From Nitrospirota bacterium (GTDB lineage: Bacteria; Nitrospirota; Thermodesulfovibrionia; Thermodesulfovibrionales; Dissulfurispiraceae): DNA of 35,641 bases. Both the position numbers and the translations under genes were made by a program. Below are positions 6,994 to 16,200 of this stretch, in pieces. The stretch's first letter is position 1. The number at the start of each line of letters is the position of its first letter. The notes beneath the pieces were generated by a model. The model did no database searches, was not told the origin of the DNA, and saw only the letters and a program-made list of their open reading frames with translations. The DNA is taken from contig WSNO01000032.1 of the NCBI GenBank assembly GCA_009773415.1, positions 1 through 35,641 on the forward strand, in the 5' to 3' direction.

Positions 6994-7971
6994 TTAAAGC
7001 GGCGTTTTCCCCGGAGGGGTCAGTGCAAACTCGTCCATAAGGAAAGCCGCCGATGTGGTATTGGGCTTGAGAAAGACGATGCTGTTCTGCCCCTGCCTGA
7101 GGAATACTTCGCCGATTCTGATGTTCACCCATCCTTTGGTATCCTGACTCGTGTTGCCCCAGGCCAATGCCCTGGCGCCGTTTACCCAGACTTCGATCGC
7201 CCGTGCGCCATGCGCATGCAGGCCGTCATCATCGAACCGTATCCAGAGATGATACTGCCCTTCAGCGGCATTCACAGTGTAGCTTGCCCGCGCCCCGCCG
7301 TCACCAAGATACAGAAAACCGCCTCGAGCGCCGGGCCGCTGCGATGATGGGCCGATAAATGTCCAGCGTCCGGCCCCGGTGACGCTGGCGCTCTCGCCAG
7401 GAACGACAATGCTGGCGCCTGTCCCCGATACGGCCGGCGGAGTGACGGGCGGTGGAGTTACAGGCGGTGGCTCCCCTGGTCTCCGCCCGCCGCCTCCTGT
7501 CGCAGGCGGATTAGGAGGCAATGTGCCTCCCGTCGGAGGCTTGGTTATGACCACCGGCGGAGGCTGAGCGCCGCACTGAGTCACCTTCCCGTCGGGCGTG
7601 GCGGTGATAAGCGTGCCGCCTTTGCACTGAATTATCTGCCCGGCGGGATTCAATACACGGGGAACGTCCCGGGAGAGCGTACAATATTTTACCCTGAAGA
7701 CCCCCGGATGAAACTCAATCATCGAGCCGCCCTTGCAGCCGACGCCAAACGACCCCAAGACGAATTCGGTGTCTCTGGCAAGGATGCAGCCGGTGATGGT
7801 GGTGGGGTAGTTGCCCCATTTCTTGCCGGTAGCCAGCACGTTGCCGCTGCATGGGATTGTGCTGTTTCCGCCGTCGACGGGATAATCTTGCGCAGCGCCA
7901 GCCGGCGAAGACAAGCCCAATGCCGCCGCCAGCGCGACAAACAACAGCTTCTGCCAAACCGTTCTGTTCAC
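6994..7971 (-). CDS. Secreted protein with Pro-rich linker and C-terminal galactose-binding-like domain (unknown)
   Basis: A 325-residue exported protein starting at GTG 7971 behind a GGGAGG site. Residues 1-27 form a signal peptide ending SPAGAA. Residues ~28-135 are a Cys-containing N-terminal region with two similar CKGG segments, each in a short beta-like stretch (VGCKGGSMIEF and IQCKGGTLITA). Residues ~136-185 are a Pro/Gly/Thr-rich linker (PPPVTPPPVTPP). Residues ~190-320 look like a beta-sandwich of the carbohydrate-binding/galactose-binding type (AEGQYHLWIRFDDDG, IEVWVNGAR, RQGQNSIVFLKPN, FLMDEFAL). A role in binding a glycan or a surface is plausible, but no enzyme motif is seen. An overlapping ATG at 7973 is followed at once by a stop, so GTG is preferred. 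Confidence 0.7.
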   Translation of the reverse strand: MNRTVWQKLLFVALAAALGLSSPAGAAQDYPVDGGNSTIPCSGNVLATGKKWGNYPTTITGCILARDTEFVLGSFGVGCKGGSMIEFHPGVFRVKYCTLSRDVPRVLNPAGQIIQCKGGTLITATPDGKVTQCGAQPPPVVITKPPTGGTLPPNPPATGGGGRRPGEPPPVTPPPVTPPAVSGTGASIVVPGESASVTGAGRWTFIGPSSQRPGARGGFLYLGDGGARASYTVNAAEGQYHLWIRFDDDGLHAHGARAIEVWVNGARALAWGNTSQDTKGWVNIRIGEVFLRQGQNSIVFLKPNTTSAAFLMDEFALTPPGKTPL

Positions 7972-8026
7972 ATCGCCTCCCTGTGTGCAATGAATTTTTC
8001 TGAGACTATACAGAACTCGCTCTATT

Positions 8027-8044
8027 TGAGCACATCTGCGCTCA
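8027..8044. promoter_or_regulatory. Dyad symmetric site in the divergent intergenic region
   Basis: TGAGCAC (8027-8033) and GCGCTCA (8038-8044) form an inverted repeat matching at 6 of 7 positions with a 4-bp centre. It lies ~56 bp upstream of the GTG of the secreted protein and ~180 bp upstream of the channel gene. A regulator operator is possible. The rest of 7972-8225 shows AT-rich stretches, including the palindrome TTTACTTATGTAAA, but no convincing promoter pair. Confidence 0.3.
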
Positions 8045-8225
8045 TAGTATCATAATTACAGGAAAAGCGAAATGCCCGGATATGGCTTGTCTCGGCAATG
8101 TGTATTCACGCATTTTACTTATGTAAAAGTCCGGTATTCACAGGACGAGAAAAACTATAGATATGATTTGCTGTAATATATTTATGTGATGCTTGTTCGG
8201 AATTCTGCATGAAAGAAAAAATCGA

Positions 8226-9911
8226 ATGAAATACATGTTTTCTCAGATCTCCTACCTGCTCCATGGTCGTGCTGCGCGACGCAATGTGCGTATGCTTGCA
8301 CGCTATCTTTTTTTTCTTGTCGCACTCGTTACTTTTTACAGCACTGTCTTTCATTTCCTCATGGAATTCGAGGGAAGGACCTTTAGCTGGGTCACCGGCT
8401 TCTACTGGACTCTCACGGTAATGTCAACCCTCGGATTCGGCGACATTACCTTTACCAGCGATCAGGGACGTATATTTTCAATGGTAGTGCTCCTTTCGGG
8501 CGTGATATATCTGCTCGTCATGCTCCCGTTCACCTTTATCCAGTTTTTCTATGCCCCGTGGCTCGAGGCTCAGGAGAAATCGAGGGCACCCAATGAACTG
8601 CCTGTCGGAACATCGGGTCACGTCATTCTGACCAATACCGATCCGATATCTCTCACTCTCGTCAAAAGATTAAACAAGTATCGCATTGATTATGCGATCA
8701 TTGTGGAAGATCTGCAAAGCGCTCTGGACTTCCACGACAAGGATTTTCGGGTCGTTGTCGGCAGGCTCGATGATCCCGAGACCTTCCGACGGCTCAGGAC
8801 TGAAGCCGCGGCGCTCGTGGTGGTCAATAACAATGATATGATTAATTCAAACATTATTTTTACCATCCGTGAGTTGTCCGACAGCGTCCGGATTGTGACA
8901 AACGCAGACAGTGACGACTCCGTGGATATCCTCCAGCTTGCCGGCGCTACCTATGTTTTTCAGTTCACCAGAGAACTCGGTGAATCCCTTGCCCGCCGGG
9001 CGATTGGCGCGAGCATGCATGCAAATGTCATCGGAAGATTTGGGCAACTGCTCATCGCCGAGGCTCCCGCAATGAGGATGCCTTTTGAGGGAAAGACTCT
9101 CAAGGAAAGTAATCTGCGGCGACTGACCGGCGTCACTGTCGTCGGTATATGGGAGAGGGGGCGGTTTGAAATCCCGGCTCCCGACACGGTGATAAGCGGA
9201 ACCTCAGTATTGGTTCTTGCGGGCTCAGAGATTCATTTGAAAACCTATGACGAACTTTTTGAGATGCGGAGCGAGAAGTCCAGAAGGGTTCTCATTCTCG
9301 GGGGCGGCAGGGTCGGCCGCGCCGCTGCCGAGGCACTGAAGGAACAGAAAATCGCGTATTGCATTGTCGAGACCAACAAAGAGTTCATAGAGGATAATGA
9401 CAACTATATCCACGGCAGCGCAGCCGACATCAAAACGCTGGTCCGGGCCGGCATATATGAAGCGCCAACCGTCTTTGTCACTACCCACGACGATGATATC
9501 AATATCTATCTGACAATCTACTGCCGCAAGCTGCGGCCCGACATCCAGATCATAAGCCGGTCGACACTGGACCGAAACATCAGCAAATTGCACAGCGCCG
9601 GAGCCGACCTCGTCATGTCTTACGCTTCGCTCGGAGTCAATACGATTATCAATATTCTTCGTCCGGATGAGGTTCTCATGCTTACGGAAGGACTGAACGT
9701 CTTCAGGCTGCCGGTCCCGTCATCATTGGCGGGAGTTTCGCTCGGCGAGAGCGGCATCCGGCAGAGGACCGGATGCAGCGTTGTCGCCATTCACTCGGGA
9801 GGCTCGGACAGGATAAACCCGGACCCCGCGACCATCCTGCAGAAAAGCGACGAACTCATATTGATAGGCTCTGCGGACGCCGAGACCAGATTTATCGAGC
9901 TTTACACCTGA
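8226..9911 (+). CDS. Two-TM potassium channel with two RCK (TrkA-N/TrkA-C) modules
   Basis: A 561-residue membrane protein and the only clear plus-strand gene. TM1 is ~24-46, a pore helix follows, then the selectivity filter TLGFGD (68-73), and TM2 is ~82-108. The cytoplasmic part has two RCK units. The first Rossmann segment (HVILTNTDPISLTLVKRL, starting ~residue 132) lacks a glycine-rich loop. The second (VLILGGGRVGRAAAEALKE) has the canonical GGGRVG dinucleotide motif. Each is followed by a TrkA-C-like beta domain (FEGKTLKESNL... and LAGVSLGESGI...). This is the Kch/MthK-like layout with both RCKs on one chain, so a functional tetramer would carry eight RCK units. The frame opens 33 bases upstream at a TTG; ATG 8226 is preferred, although its ribosome site (GAAAGAA) is weak. 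The regulatory ligand (Ca2+, NAD(H), nucleotides) cannot be read. Confidence 0.88.
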   Translation: MKYMFSQISYLLHGRAARRNVRMLARYLFFLVALVTFYSTVFHFLMEFEGRTFSWVTGFYWTLTVMSTLGFGDITFTSDQGRIFSMVVLLSGVIYLLVMLPFTFIQFFYAPWLEAQEKSRAPNELPVGTSGHVILTNTDPISLTLVKRLNKYRIDYAIIVEDLQSALDFHDKDFRVVVGRLDDPETFRRLRTEAAALVVVNNNDMINSNIIFTIRELSDSVRIVTNADSDDSVDILQLAGATYVFQFTRELGESLARRAIGASMHANVIGRFGQLLIAEAPAMRMPFEGKTLKESNLRRLTGVTVVGIWERGRFEIPAPDTVISGTSVLVLAGSEIHLKTYDELFEMRSEKSRRVLILGGGRVGRAAAEALKEQKIAYCIVETNKEFIEDNDNYIHGSAADIKTLVRAGIYEAPTVFVTTHDDDINIYLTIYCRKLRPDIQIISRSTLDRNISKLHSAGADLVMSYASLGVNTIINILRPDEVLMLTEGLNVFRLPVPSSLAGVSLGESGIRQRTGCSVVAIHSGGSDRINPDPATILQKSDELILIGSADAETRFIELYT

Positions 9912-10027
9912 ACTCCTGTCACTCCGCACCGGCACGCAAACCTTCTCCGCCGTAACCGCGTGAATTTGAGGAAGCCGATTGGTTTCGTTTCAGCCGTTAT
10001 CGGATGCAGACTTCCAACCCGGCACTA

Positions 10028-11089
10028 TCACGGAACTTCGGGAACCCTGTCAGTCATGTCTTCGCCGGTCAGCGCCTCTGCCAGAAACGCTTTCAGGTCG
10101 GCTTTTTCATCCGGGGTTAACCCAATCGGCCTGATGGCTGTATTCCCCTTTCCTCCACCCTGATCAAAAAACTCGACAACCTCGTCAAGCGTGGAAAAAA
10201 TGCCGTTGTGCATGTAGGGCGCCGTTTTTGCCAACTCGCGAAGCGTCGGCGTGCGGAAAGCTTTCCAGTCCTTTTTCTCTTTTGTTATCAGGTAGCGGCC
10301 CGGATCTTCATTGAGCGTGCGGTAGTCTGCATAGTGATAGACCTTTGCGACAAATCTGCGGGTGGCAGTAATTCTGGGGTCGCTCTGGTGTTCCGGGTTT
10401 TCAGGGATATTGAGAGCATGAAACTTGTCATCCGACAACAGCACCCCGTCATGACATTCAGAGCATTTCCCCTTGCCGGTAAACAGCTGATATCCTTTCC
10501 GGGCAGACGGCGACAGAGCGGCGAGATCTCCCTTCAGGTAGCGGTCAATCGGGGCGTTGATTGAAACAAGTGTGCGCTGGTATGACGCAAGCGCCATCGC
10601 GATGCGCTCACGGCTGACGTCTCCGCCGAAGATGTTCTGAAATGCCTGTGAGTACTGAGGAACAACCCGGATCTTTTCTTCCAGATAATCGAGGTTCAGG
10701 TTCATCTCAAATGCAGACATCACCGGAAAGAGCGCCTGATCTTCCAGGCTTGCCGACCTGCCGTCATAGAAGAGGTTTTTAAAGAGCCCGATATTCACAA
10801 GGGTCGGCGCGTTCCGCCAGTTGCGCGTCGTGGGGTAGCTCAGGGATATCTCCTGACCGTCGGTAAATGCCATGTCGGGGATATGACAGGTCGCGCAGCT
10901 CATGGTGCCGTCTCCCGAAAGCCGCCGGTCGAAGAAGAGCTGTTTGCCGAGTTCTATCTTTTCCGGCGTCTGCGGATTGGACTGCGGAACCGGAATACCC
11001 CTGAACGGCTCCAGAGAACCGGCAAAAGCCGATAGAGCGACACATGTCCCCAACACAGCGGTCAATAGCAAGAAAACGATTTTTCTCAT
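10028..11089 (-). CDS. Di-heme cytochrome c peroxidase (CcpA/MauG family)
   Basis: A 353-residue periplasmic protein that would reduce H2O2 with electrons from small c-type cytochromes. A signal peptide covers residues 1-23 (to SAFA). Two haem-binding CXXCH sites are present, CATCH in the N-terminal half and CSECH in the C-terminal half, with the family segments FFDRRLSGDGTMSCATCH, FYDGRSASLEDQALFPV and YMHNGIFSTLDEVVEFF around them. Length matches the family. Start ATG 11089 follows GGAGGGG. It lies 42 bp downstream of the selenocysteine DsbA-like gene, and the two look co-transcribed. It may act as a peroxide scavenger or, as in MauG relatives, oxidise another protein. Confidence 0.9.
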   Translation of the reverse strand: MRKIVFLLLTAVLGTCVALSAFAGSLEPFRGIPVPQSNPQTPEKIELGKQLFFDRRLSGDGTMSCATCHIPDMAFTDGQEISLSYPTTRNWRNAPTLVNIGLFKNLFYDGRSASLEDQALFPVMSAFEMNLNLDYLEEKIRVVPQYSQAFQNIFGGDVSRERIAMALASYQRTLVSINAPIDRYLKGDLAALSPSARKGYQLFTGKGKCSECHDGVLLSDDKFHALNIPENPEHQSDPRITATRRFVAKVYHYADYRTLNEDPGRYLITKEKKDWKAFRTPTLRELAKTAPYMHNGIFSTLDEVVEFFDQGGGKGNTAIRPIGLTPDEKADLKAFLAEALTGEDMTDRVPEVP

Positions 11090-11131
11090 GACAACCCCTC
11101 CGATCTCCTGACGTCCCTCTGCCCTTGAATT

Positions 11132-11716
11132 CTATCTTTTCAACTCATCGGTCACGATTTTCTTCAAATACTCATACGGCACATTACCGACTACCCTGCG
11201 GCCGTTGATGAAAAAGCTCGGCGTATTGTAGAGATCGAGATCCGTTCCGAGCTTCAGGTCGCGATTGATATGAACGGCATGCTTCTTCGTCTCGAGTGCC
11301 TGCTGAAATTTCCCGGCGTCAAGCCCGAGCTCCTGCGCATAGCGGAGGAGACTGGGCCGGTCAAGCTGCGGCGAGCGCTTCAGCAGAAGATGATGCATTT
11401 CATAAAACTTGCCCTGCTCATGAGCCGCCAGCGCCGCTTCCGCGGAGACAAATGCAAAATCCCGATATTTGTAGGGAAGAAATTTAACGACAAGGCGAAC
11501 TTTCCCCCTATACTCTTTCATGATGCGCTCGACAGCCGGACTGGCCGCCACGCAATGCGGTCATTGATAGTCGATAAACTCTACAATTGTGACAGGGGCT
11601 TTCTCAGGACCGACGGACGGAGAATTCTCAAGAGGAATTGCGAATCGTTTCACTTCGGCAAATGCTCCCCCGACAAAGAGAAACAGCAGGCAGAGAATGC
11701 AGGATACGTGTCTCAT
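11132..11716 (-). CDS. DsbA-like selenoprotein, active site U-P-H-C (TGA read as Sec52)
   Basis: A single 194-residue periplasmic thioredoxin-fold protein interrupted by an in-frame TGA at 11563-11561. Upstream of it is a signal peptide (MRHVSCILCL...GGAFA) and a DsbA-type N-terminus ending VTIVEFIDYQ. Immediately after it is P-H-C-V, so the TGA stands exactly where the first Cys of the CPHC active site belongs. The frame continues without shift through a normal DsbA-like helical domain to the cis-Pro segment YNTPSFFINGR and a proper C-terminus. A 7-bp hairpin with an AGUCC loop (11531-11549) follows the TGA at SECIS distance. The neighbouring formate dehydrogenase is a second selenoprotein, so the host decodes UGA as Sec. 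Conventional calls would split this into an upstream 90-codon ORF (ending at the TGA) and a 139-residue ORF. ATG 11716 is chosen as start because the signal peptide begins there. Expected role: thiol oxidation, reduction or isomerisation in the periplasm. Confidence 0.85.
11531..11549 (-). promoter_or_regulatory. SECIS-like hairpin in the DsbA-like selenoprotein mRNA
   Basis: Minus strand GGCGGCC pairs with GGCTGTC (7 bp, two G-U) around the loop AGUCC. The stem starts 11 nt after the UGA, placing the loop ~18 nt downstream, within the range for bacterial SELB-binding elements. The AGUC loop resembles that of E. coli fdnG as recalled. Folding was done by eye. Confidence 0.65.
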
Positions 11717-11774
11717 TGGCAGCCTTGTCCTTTCCTGCCGAGTGGAATGGAGACCACTTGGCAACCATAGTGAT

Positions 11775-11813
11775 AAAAGACGGGGCATCGAGCCTCCTGA
11801 AGCTCGATGCCCC
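11775..11813 (-). terminator. Rho-independent terminator after fdnI
   Basis: A perfect 12-bp stem, GGGGCATCGAGC (11782-11793) with GCTCGATGCCCC (11802-11813), has an 8-nt loop. On the minus strand it is followed by GTCTTTTAT. It lies 26 bp past the stop of the cytochrome b subunit and ends the formate dehydrogenase operon, separating it from the DsbA-like gene, which then needs read-through or its own promoter in the ~60 bp left. No good promoter is seen there. Confidence 0.85.
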
Positions 11814-11839
11814 CCGAGGAGGTGCGCATTCAATGAATT

Positions 11840-12469
11840 TTAAGCTGAATGTCCACCTTTGCCTGATTCAAGTTCGGCAATCCACTTCGGATGTTTCTTT
11901 TTTGCCATCCAGTACGGAACCTTCCCGCCGATCATGATCTGAAGAGTTCCTGGATTTGCTATCGTGCCGAGATAGAGGTGAAGCGGAATGAATATCCCGA
12001 TCATGATAAAGCTCACGTTATGGATGAAAAACGACAGGAGAACCCATTGCTTGTTTTCAGGGATAAGCCACATCACGAATCCTGTGACAGAAATGGCGAT
12101 TCCTGCCGTAAGAACCATCAGGTACGCGAACTTCTGGCCGGTATTCAGCTTGCCCATCGGCGGCACTTTCACTTTATGACTTAGGTATCCGCCGCCGACA
12201 CTGAGCCAGCGAACGTCATCTCCGTCAAACCGCAGTGCATGTTTCAGCCAATGCGCGGCGCTCAGGAAAAGCGCAGCAATAAAAACTACTCCGAGCCAGT
12301 TATGAATGGTTTTCATGCTGTTGAAGCCGCCAAAGGCTGCGCCGATCGCCTCTATCTTGAAGAGAAATCCGAAGCCGGAGATGATCAGCAGAATACAGCT
12401 TATGGCGAGCGACCAGTGACAGAGGCGCTCAAAACCGGTGGCCATGGTAATCATGTCGTTTTTATTCAT
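11840..12469 (-). CDS. fdnI: Formate dehydrogenase gamma subunit, cytochrome b556-type
   Basis: A 209-residue integral membrane di-haem cytochrome b that takes electrons from the FdnH-like subunit to the quinone pool. Four hydrophobic helices are visible. Likely haem-ligand histidines occur in ERLCHWSLAIS, TIHNWLGVVF, SAAHWLKHAL and PLHLYLG. Its start overlaps the end of the Fe-S subunit gene by 8 bp, and it is the last gene before a strong terminator. Length agrees with FdnI/FdoI. Confident at family level; the exact electron acceptor is inferred. Confidence 0.9.
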   Translation of the reverse strand: MNKNDMITMATGFERLCHWSLAISCILLIISGFGFLFKIEAIGAAFGGFNSMKTIHNWLGVVFIAALFLSAAHWLKHALRFDGDDVRWLSVGGGYLSHKVKVPPMGKLNTGQKFAYLMVLTAGIAISVTGFVMWLIPENKQWVLLSFFIHNVSFIMIGIFIPLHLYLGTIANPGTLQIMIGGKVPYWMAKKKHPKWIAELESGKGGHSA

Positions 12470-13223
12470 GGTCGTCGTCCTCCTTCACTTTGTGCGGCCC
12501 CACAGCGACATAATGAACAACGGCTGCAGCGGCAACGCCGCCGATACCGATATACGACAGCGGCTTCAGCACCTTGTGCCAGAAGACCAGCATTTCGCTG
12601 ATCTGCGGCTTCTCATCGTAGCCATAAAGCTTCGGCCCGTCCTTGAAGGCATAGAGAGCGCCGAGACCGCCGAGGTCCGCCTGCCCGTAAACCTTTTGAT
12701 AACCGGCCTTCTGCGCCTTCGCGATCATCTCGGTCCTGTCGCCGTACGAAATCGCACCGGTAGGGCATGTTTTTGCACAAGCAGGGGCCATTTTATTGGC
12801 GATACGGTCAACGCAGAGATTACATTTTGAACATTTGCCCTTGTCGTCATAGCGCGGCACATTGAACGGACAAGCCGCAAGGCAGAGCTTGCAGCCGATG
12901 CACTTGTCCTTATTGGACGCCACGGCGCCTTCCGGTGTCCGGTAGAGCGCTCCGGGGGACGGGCATATCTGCATGCAGCCAGCCTCTTCGCAGTGCATGC
13001 AGCGCTGATTCACAAACAGCCACCGCAACGGTTCCTTGTCTGAGGGCGCTTCGACAAAGCGAATCCGGTTGTACAGACTCGGTGTCAGGTCGCCCGGATT
13101 TTCATAGCCGCCCCGGTTTTTCGTCTTTTCGCCGGGAAGCTGGTTCCATGACTTGCATGCCACCTGGCAGGCCCGGCATCCGATACATAATTCAGGAGAT
13201 ACCAATAATCCCATTCGTGCCAT
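12462..13223 (-). CDS. fdnH: Formate dehydrogenase beta subunit, four-cluster Fe-S protein
   Basis: A 253-residue electron-transfer subunit. Four ferredoxin-type cysteine groups are seen in order: CIGCRACQVAC, CMHCEEAGCMQIC, CIGCKLCLAAC and CSKCNLC with a later C-X3-C (ACAKTC). A C-terminal hydrophobic segment (PLSYIGIGGVAAAAVVHYVAV, residues ~220-240) would anchor it in the membrane, as in FdnH. It starts 4 bp after the catalytic subunit stop, so the pair is translationally coupled, and it overlaps fdnI. It passes electrons from the catalytic subunit to the cytochrome b. Confidence 0.92.
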   Translation of the reverse strand: MARMGLLVSPELCIGCRACQVACKSWNQLPGEKTKNRGGYENPGDLTPSLYNRIRFVEAPSDKEPLRWLFVNQRCMHCEEAGCMQICPSPGALYRTPEGAVASNKDKCIGCKLCLAACPFNVPRYDDKGKCSKCNLCVDRIANKMAPACAKTCPTGAISYGDRTEMIAKAQKAGYQKVYGQADLGGLGALYAFKDGPKLYGYDEKPQISEMLVFWHKVLKPLSYIGIGGVAAAAVVHYVAVGPHKVKEDDDHE

Positions 13224-13227
13224 GGTC

Positions 13228-16200
13228 TTACCCCCTCGCCTTTTCGATATTGACCATAAACGCCTTGGACTCCGGAATCATGACGTTCGGATCTCCAATG
13301 GTCGGCGTAAGCAGATTTGCGCTCTCGCCGCCGCTGCCGTCGGCCGGGTATTGCCAGCCGAAGTGCCACGGGATGCCGACCTGATGAATAGTGGTGTTCA
13401 TGACTTTAAACGGTTTGTATCGATCGGTGACAACGGCGACCGCCCAGAGGCTGCCCCGCGCCGACGATACAGTCACCTTTTCGCCGTTGCCGATGCCTTT
13501 TTCCTTCGCAAGTTCCTTGCTCAACTCCACAAACATCTGCGGCTGCGTTTCCAGAAGCCACGACTTGTGGCGCGTCATGACGCCCGTCTGCCAGTGCTCG
13601 GTCACGCGATATGTCGAGCAGACATACGGGAAGCGGGTGTCGCACGACTTGAATACATCCTCTTCGAGGCTTCCCTCTTTACCGTAAAAGAGCTTGATCG
13701 TCGGATTAATCCGGTGCTTTGCCTGCATCGGGTTTTCCTGAAGGGGACATTCCAGCGGTTCATAGTGCTCGGGGAACGGCCCGTCGGCCAGACCCGGTCC
13801 GAACAGAGCACCTACACCGTCAGGTCTCATGATAAACGGCAGTTTGCCCGCTTTTTCATCAGCGAGCGGAGGTGCCGGTCCGTCAGGCACATCGCCTTCC
13901 CAGACGCCGGGCTTGTTTGTCGCGGGATTCAGTTTGGTCGGATTCCACTTGATGAGCGCCCGCTTCGGATCCCACGGCTGACCCTGCGGATTTACGGATG
14001 CGCGGTTGTAGACGATGCGGCGGTTTAACGGCCAGGTCCAGGCCCAGTTTGCATACAGGCCGAGACCGGTCGGGTCATCTTTGCCGCGCCGCGCCATCAT
14101 GTTGATGATCTTGCCGTCTTTCTGCGTATAGCTTCCGGAATAGATCCAGTTGCCGCAGGATGTTGTTCCGTCAGCCTGCAGGCTGACGAAGTTCACGCAC
14201 AACTCACCCTTCTTGCCGATTAGTTTCGGAGGAGTCTGCGTTTTGTCGTACACGTCGGCAAGATAATAGCCGTTAATTTCGCGGGCAACAAGGTGCGGAT
14301 TCACATGCTTGATCTTGCCGTCCTTGTCCTTTTCTCCATAGTTCCAGGTAAGGTTGACTATCGGCGCCGGGAATTTACCGCCCTCTTTCTGATAGAGTCT
14401 TTTGACCCGGAAGTATAGCTCGTTGAGGATTTCCATATCCGCCAAGGATTGTCCAACCGGTTCTATCGCCTTGTAGCGCCACTGGACGAGGCGTCCTGAG
14501 TTTGAAACACTTCCCTCTTTTTCGACCGATGAACAGCACGGCAGCAGGAAGACCTCGGTCTGAATGTCAGCCGGCTTCATGCCGGGGCCTTTCCAGAACG
14601 ATCCGGTTTCATTGTCGTACAGGTTGACGTTCACCATCCACTTTAGTTTGCTGAGCGCTGTGCGCGTCTTGTTGGAGTTCGCCCCCGAACATGCCGGGTT
14701 CTGTCCCCACGCAAAAAAGCCTTCGAACTTGCCCTTGTACATTTCATCGAACATATTCAGCCATGAACAGTTCATGCCCTCGTCGAGTTTCGGCATCCAT
14801 GCATAGGCAAAATCGTTCTCTTTGTGTGCTGCATCACCGTATCGTGCCTTGAGATGACTGACGAGATACTTCGGCCGGTTGCCCCACCAGTTCACACTTC
14901 TCGGTTCCTTGGTCTTCGGAGTCATCTTGTCGATATACGCTGCGAGATCGACGAGAGAAGCGGTCGGAACCGGCATATAGCCGGGAATAATGTGGAAAAG
15001 CAGTCCGGCGTCGGTGGAGCCCTGAACATTGGATTCACCGCGGAGTGCATTGACGCCTCCTCCGGCCATGCCGACATTGCCGAGCATAAGCTGAATCATG
15101 GAGAATGCGCGGACGTTCTGAACGCCGACGGTATGCTGGGTCCAGCCCATTGCATAACATACGGTCGCAACTTTGTTCGGCTTTCCGGTGGAGCCGATAG
15201 CCTTGTATACCTCAAGCAGACTCTCTTTCGGCGTTCCGGTGATAGCTGAAACCTTATCGACAGTATAGCGATTGAAATGCTTGCGCATGAGCTGAAATAC
15301 GCAGTTCGGATCCTTCAGCGTAAGATCCCTCTTCGGAACGCCCTGCTCGTCCATCTGGAACGTCCAGGTCTTTTTGTCATACTTGCGGGTCTTTGCATCG
15401 TAGCCCGAAAATACGCCTTCAAGCTGTCCGGGCATTTTAAATTCAGGATTGACGAGAAACGATGCGTTCGTATAGGTGACTACATACTCGCGGAAATACA
15501 GATTGTTGTCATAAATATACTTGATCATGCCGCCCAGAAAGGCGATGTCGGTGCCGGAGCGGAGCGGAGCATAGATGTCGGCTTTTGCTGCTGTTTGTGT
15601 ATAACGGGGATCAACGACAACCAGCTTTGCTCCGCGCTGCTCTTTCGCTCTCATGATCCATTTCATCGACAGTGGGTGATTTGCTGCGGGGTTTCCTCCC
15701 ATGCAGAGGATAACGTCAGAATTCTTCAGGTCGATCCAGTGATTCGTCATTGCGCCGCGTCCGTACGACTCTGCCAGAGCCGCTACAGTAGCGCTGTGTC
15801 ATATTCGGGCCTGATGTTCTATCCAGGTCAGCCCCCACGAACGCATCAGCTTCTGCGTGAGGTAGCATTCCTCATTGTCCATGGCAGCGCTGCCGATGTG
15901 GGCAATGCCGTCGCACCGGTTGACGGTAAATTCCTTCAGGATTTCTGTTTCGCTGCCGTCAGGCTGTTTTTCCTTGATCTTCGATTTTGAGACGGTCTTG
16001 AATGACCGATCACGGGAGTCCTTCACCTTGCGGGCGATCTGATCAAATGCCCAGTCCCATTCGACCTCTTTCCACTCAGACGCACCCGCTGCCCGGTACT
16101 TCGGCTTGGTAAGTCTGGCCGGATTGTTCGCCATCTGAAAGAGAGACGCCCCTTTGGGACAAAGAGCTCCTTCATTGATGGGGTGCTCCGCATCTCCTTC

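Noticed and set aside
11561-11833. A separate 90-residue secreted protein upstream of the DsbA-like ORF
   Set aside because: It ends exactly at the DsbA active site and shares the frame with the downstream ORF; the first 39 codons before ATG 11716 overlap the fdnI terminator.
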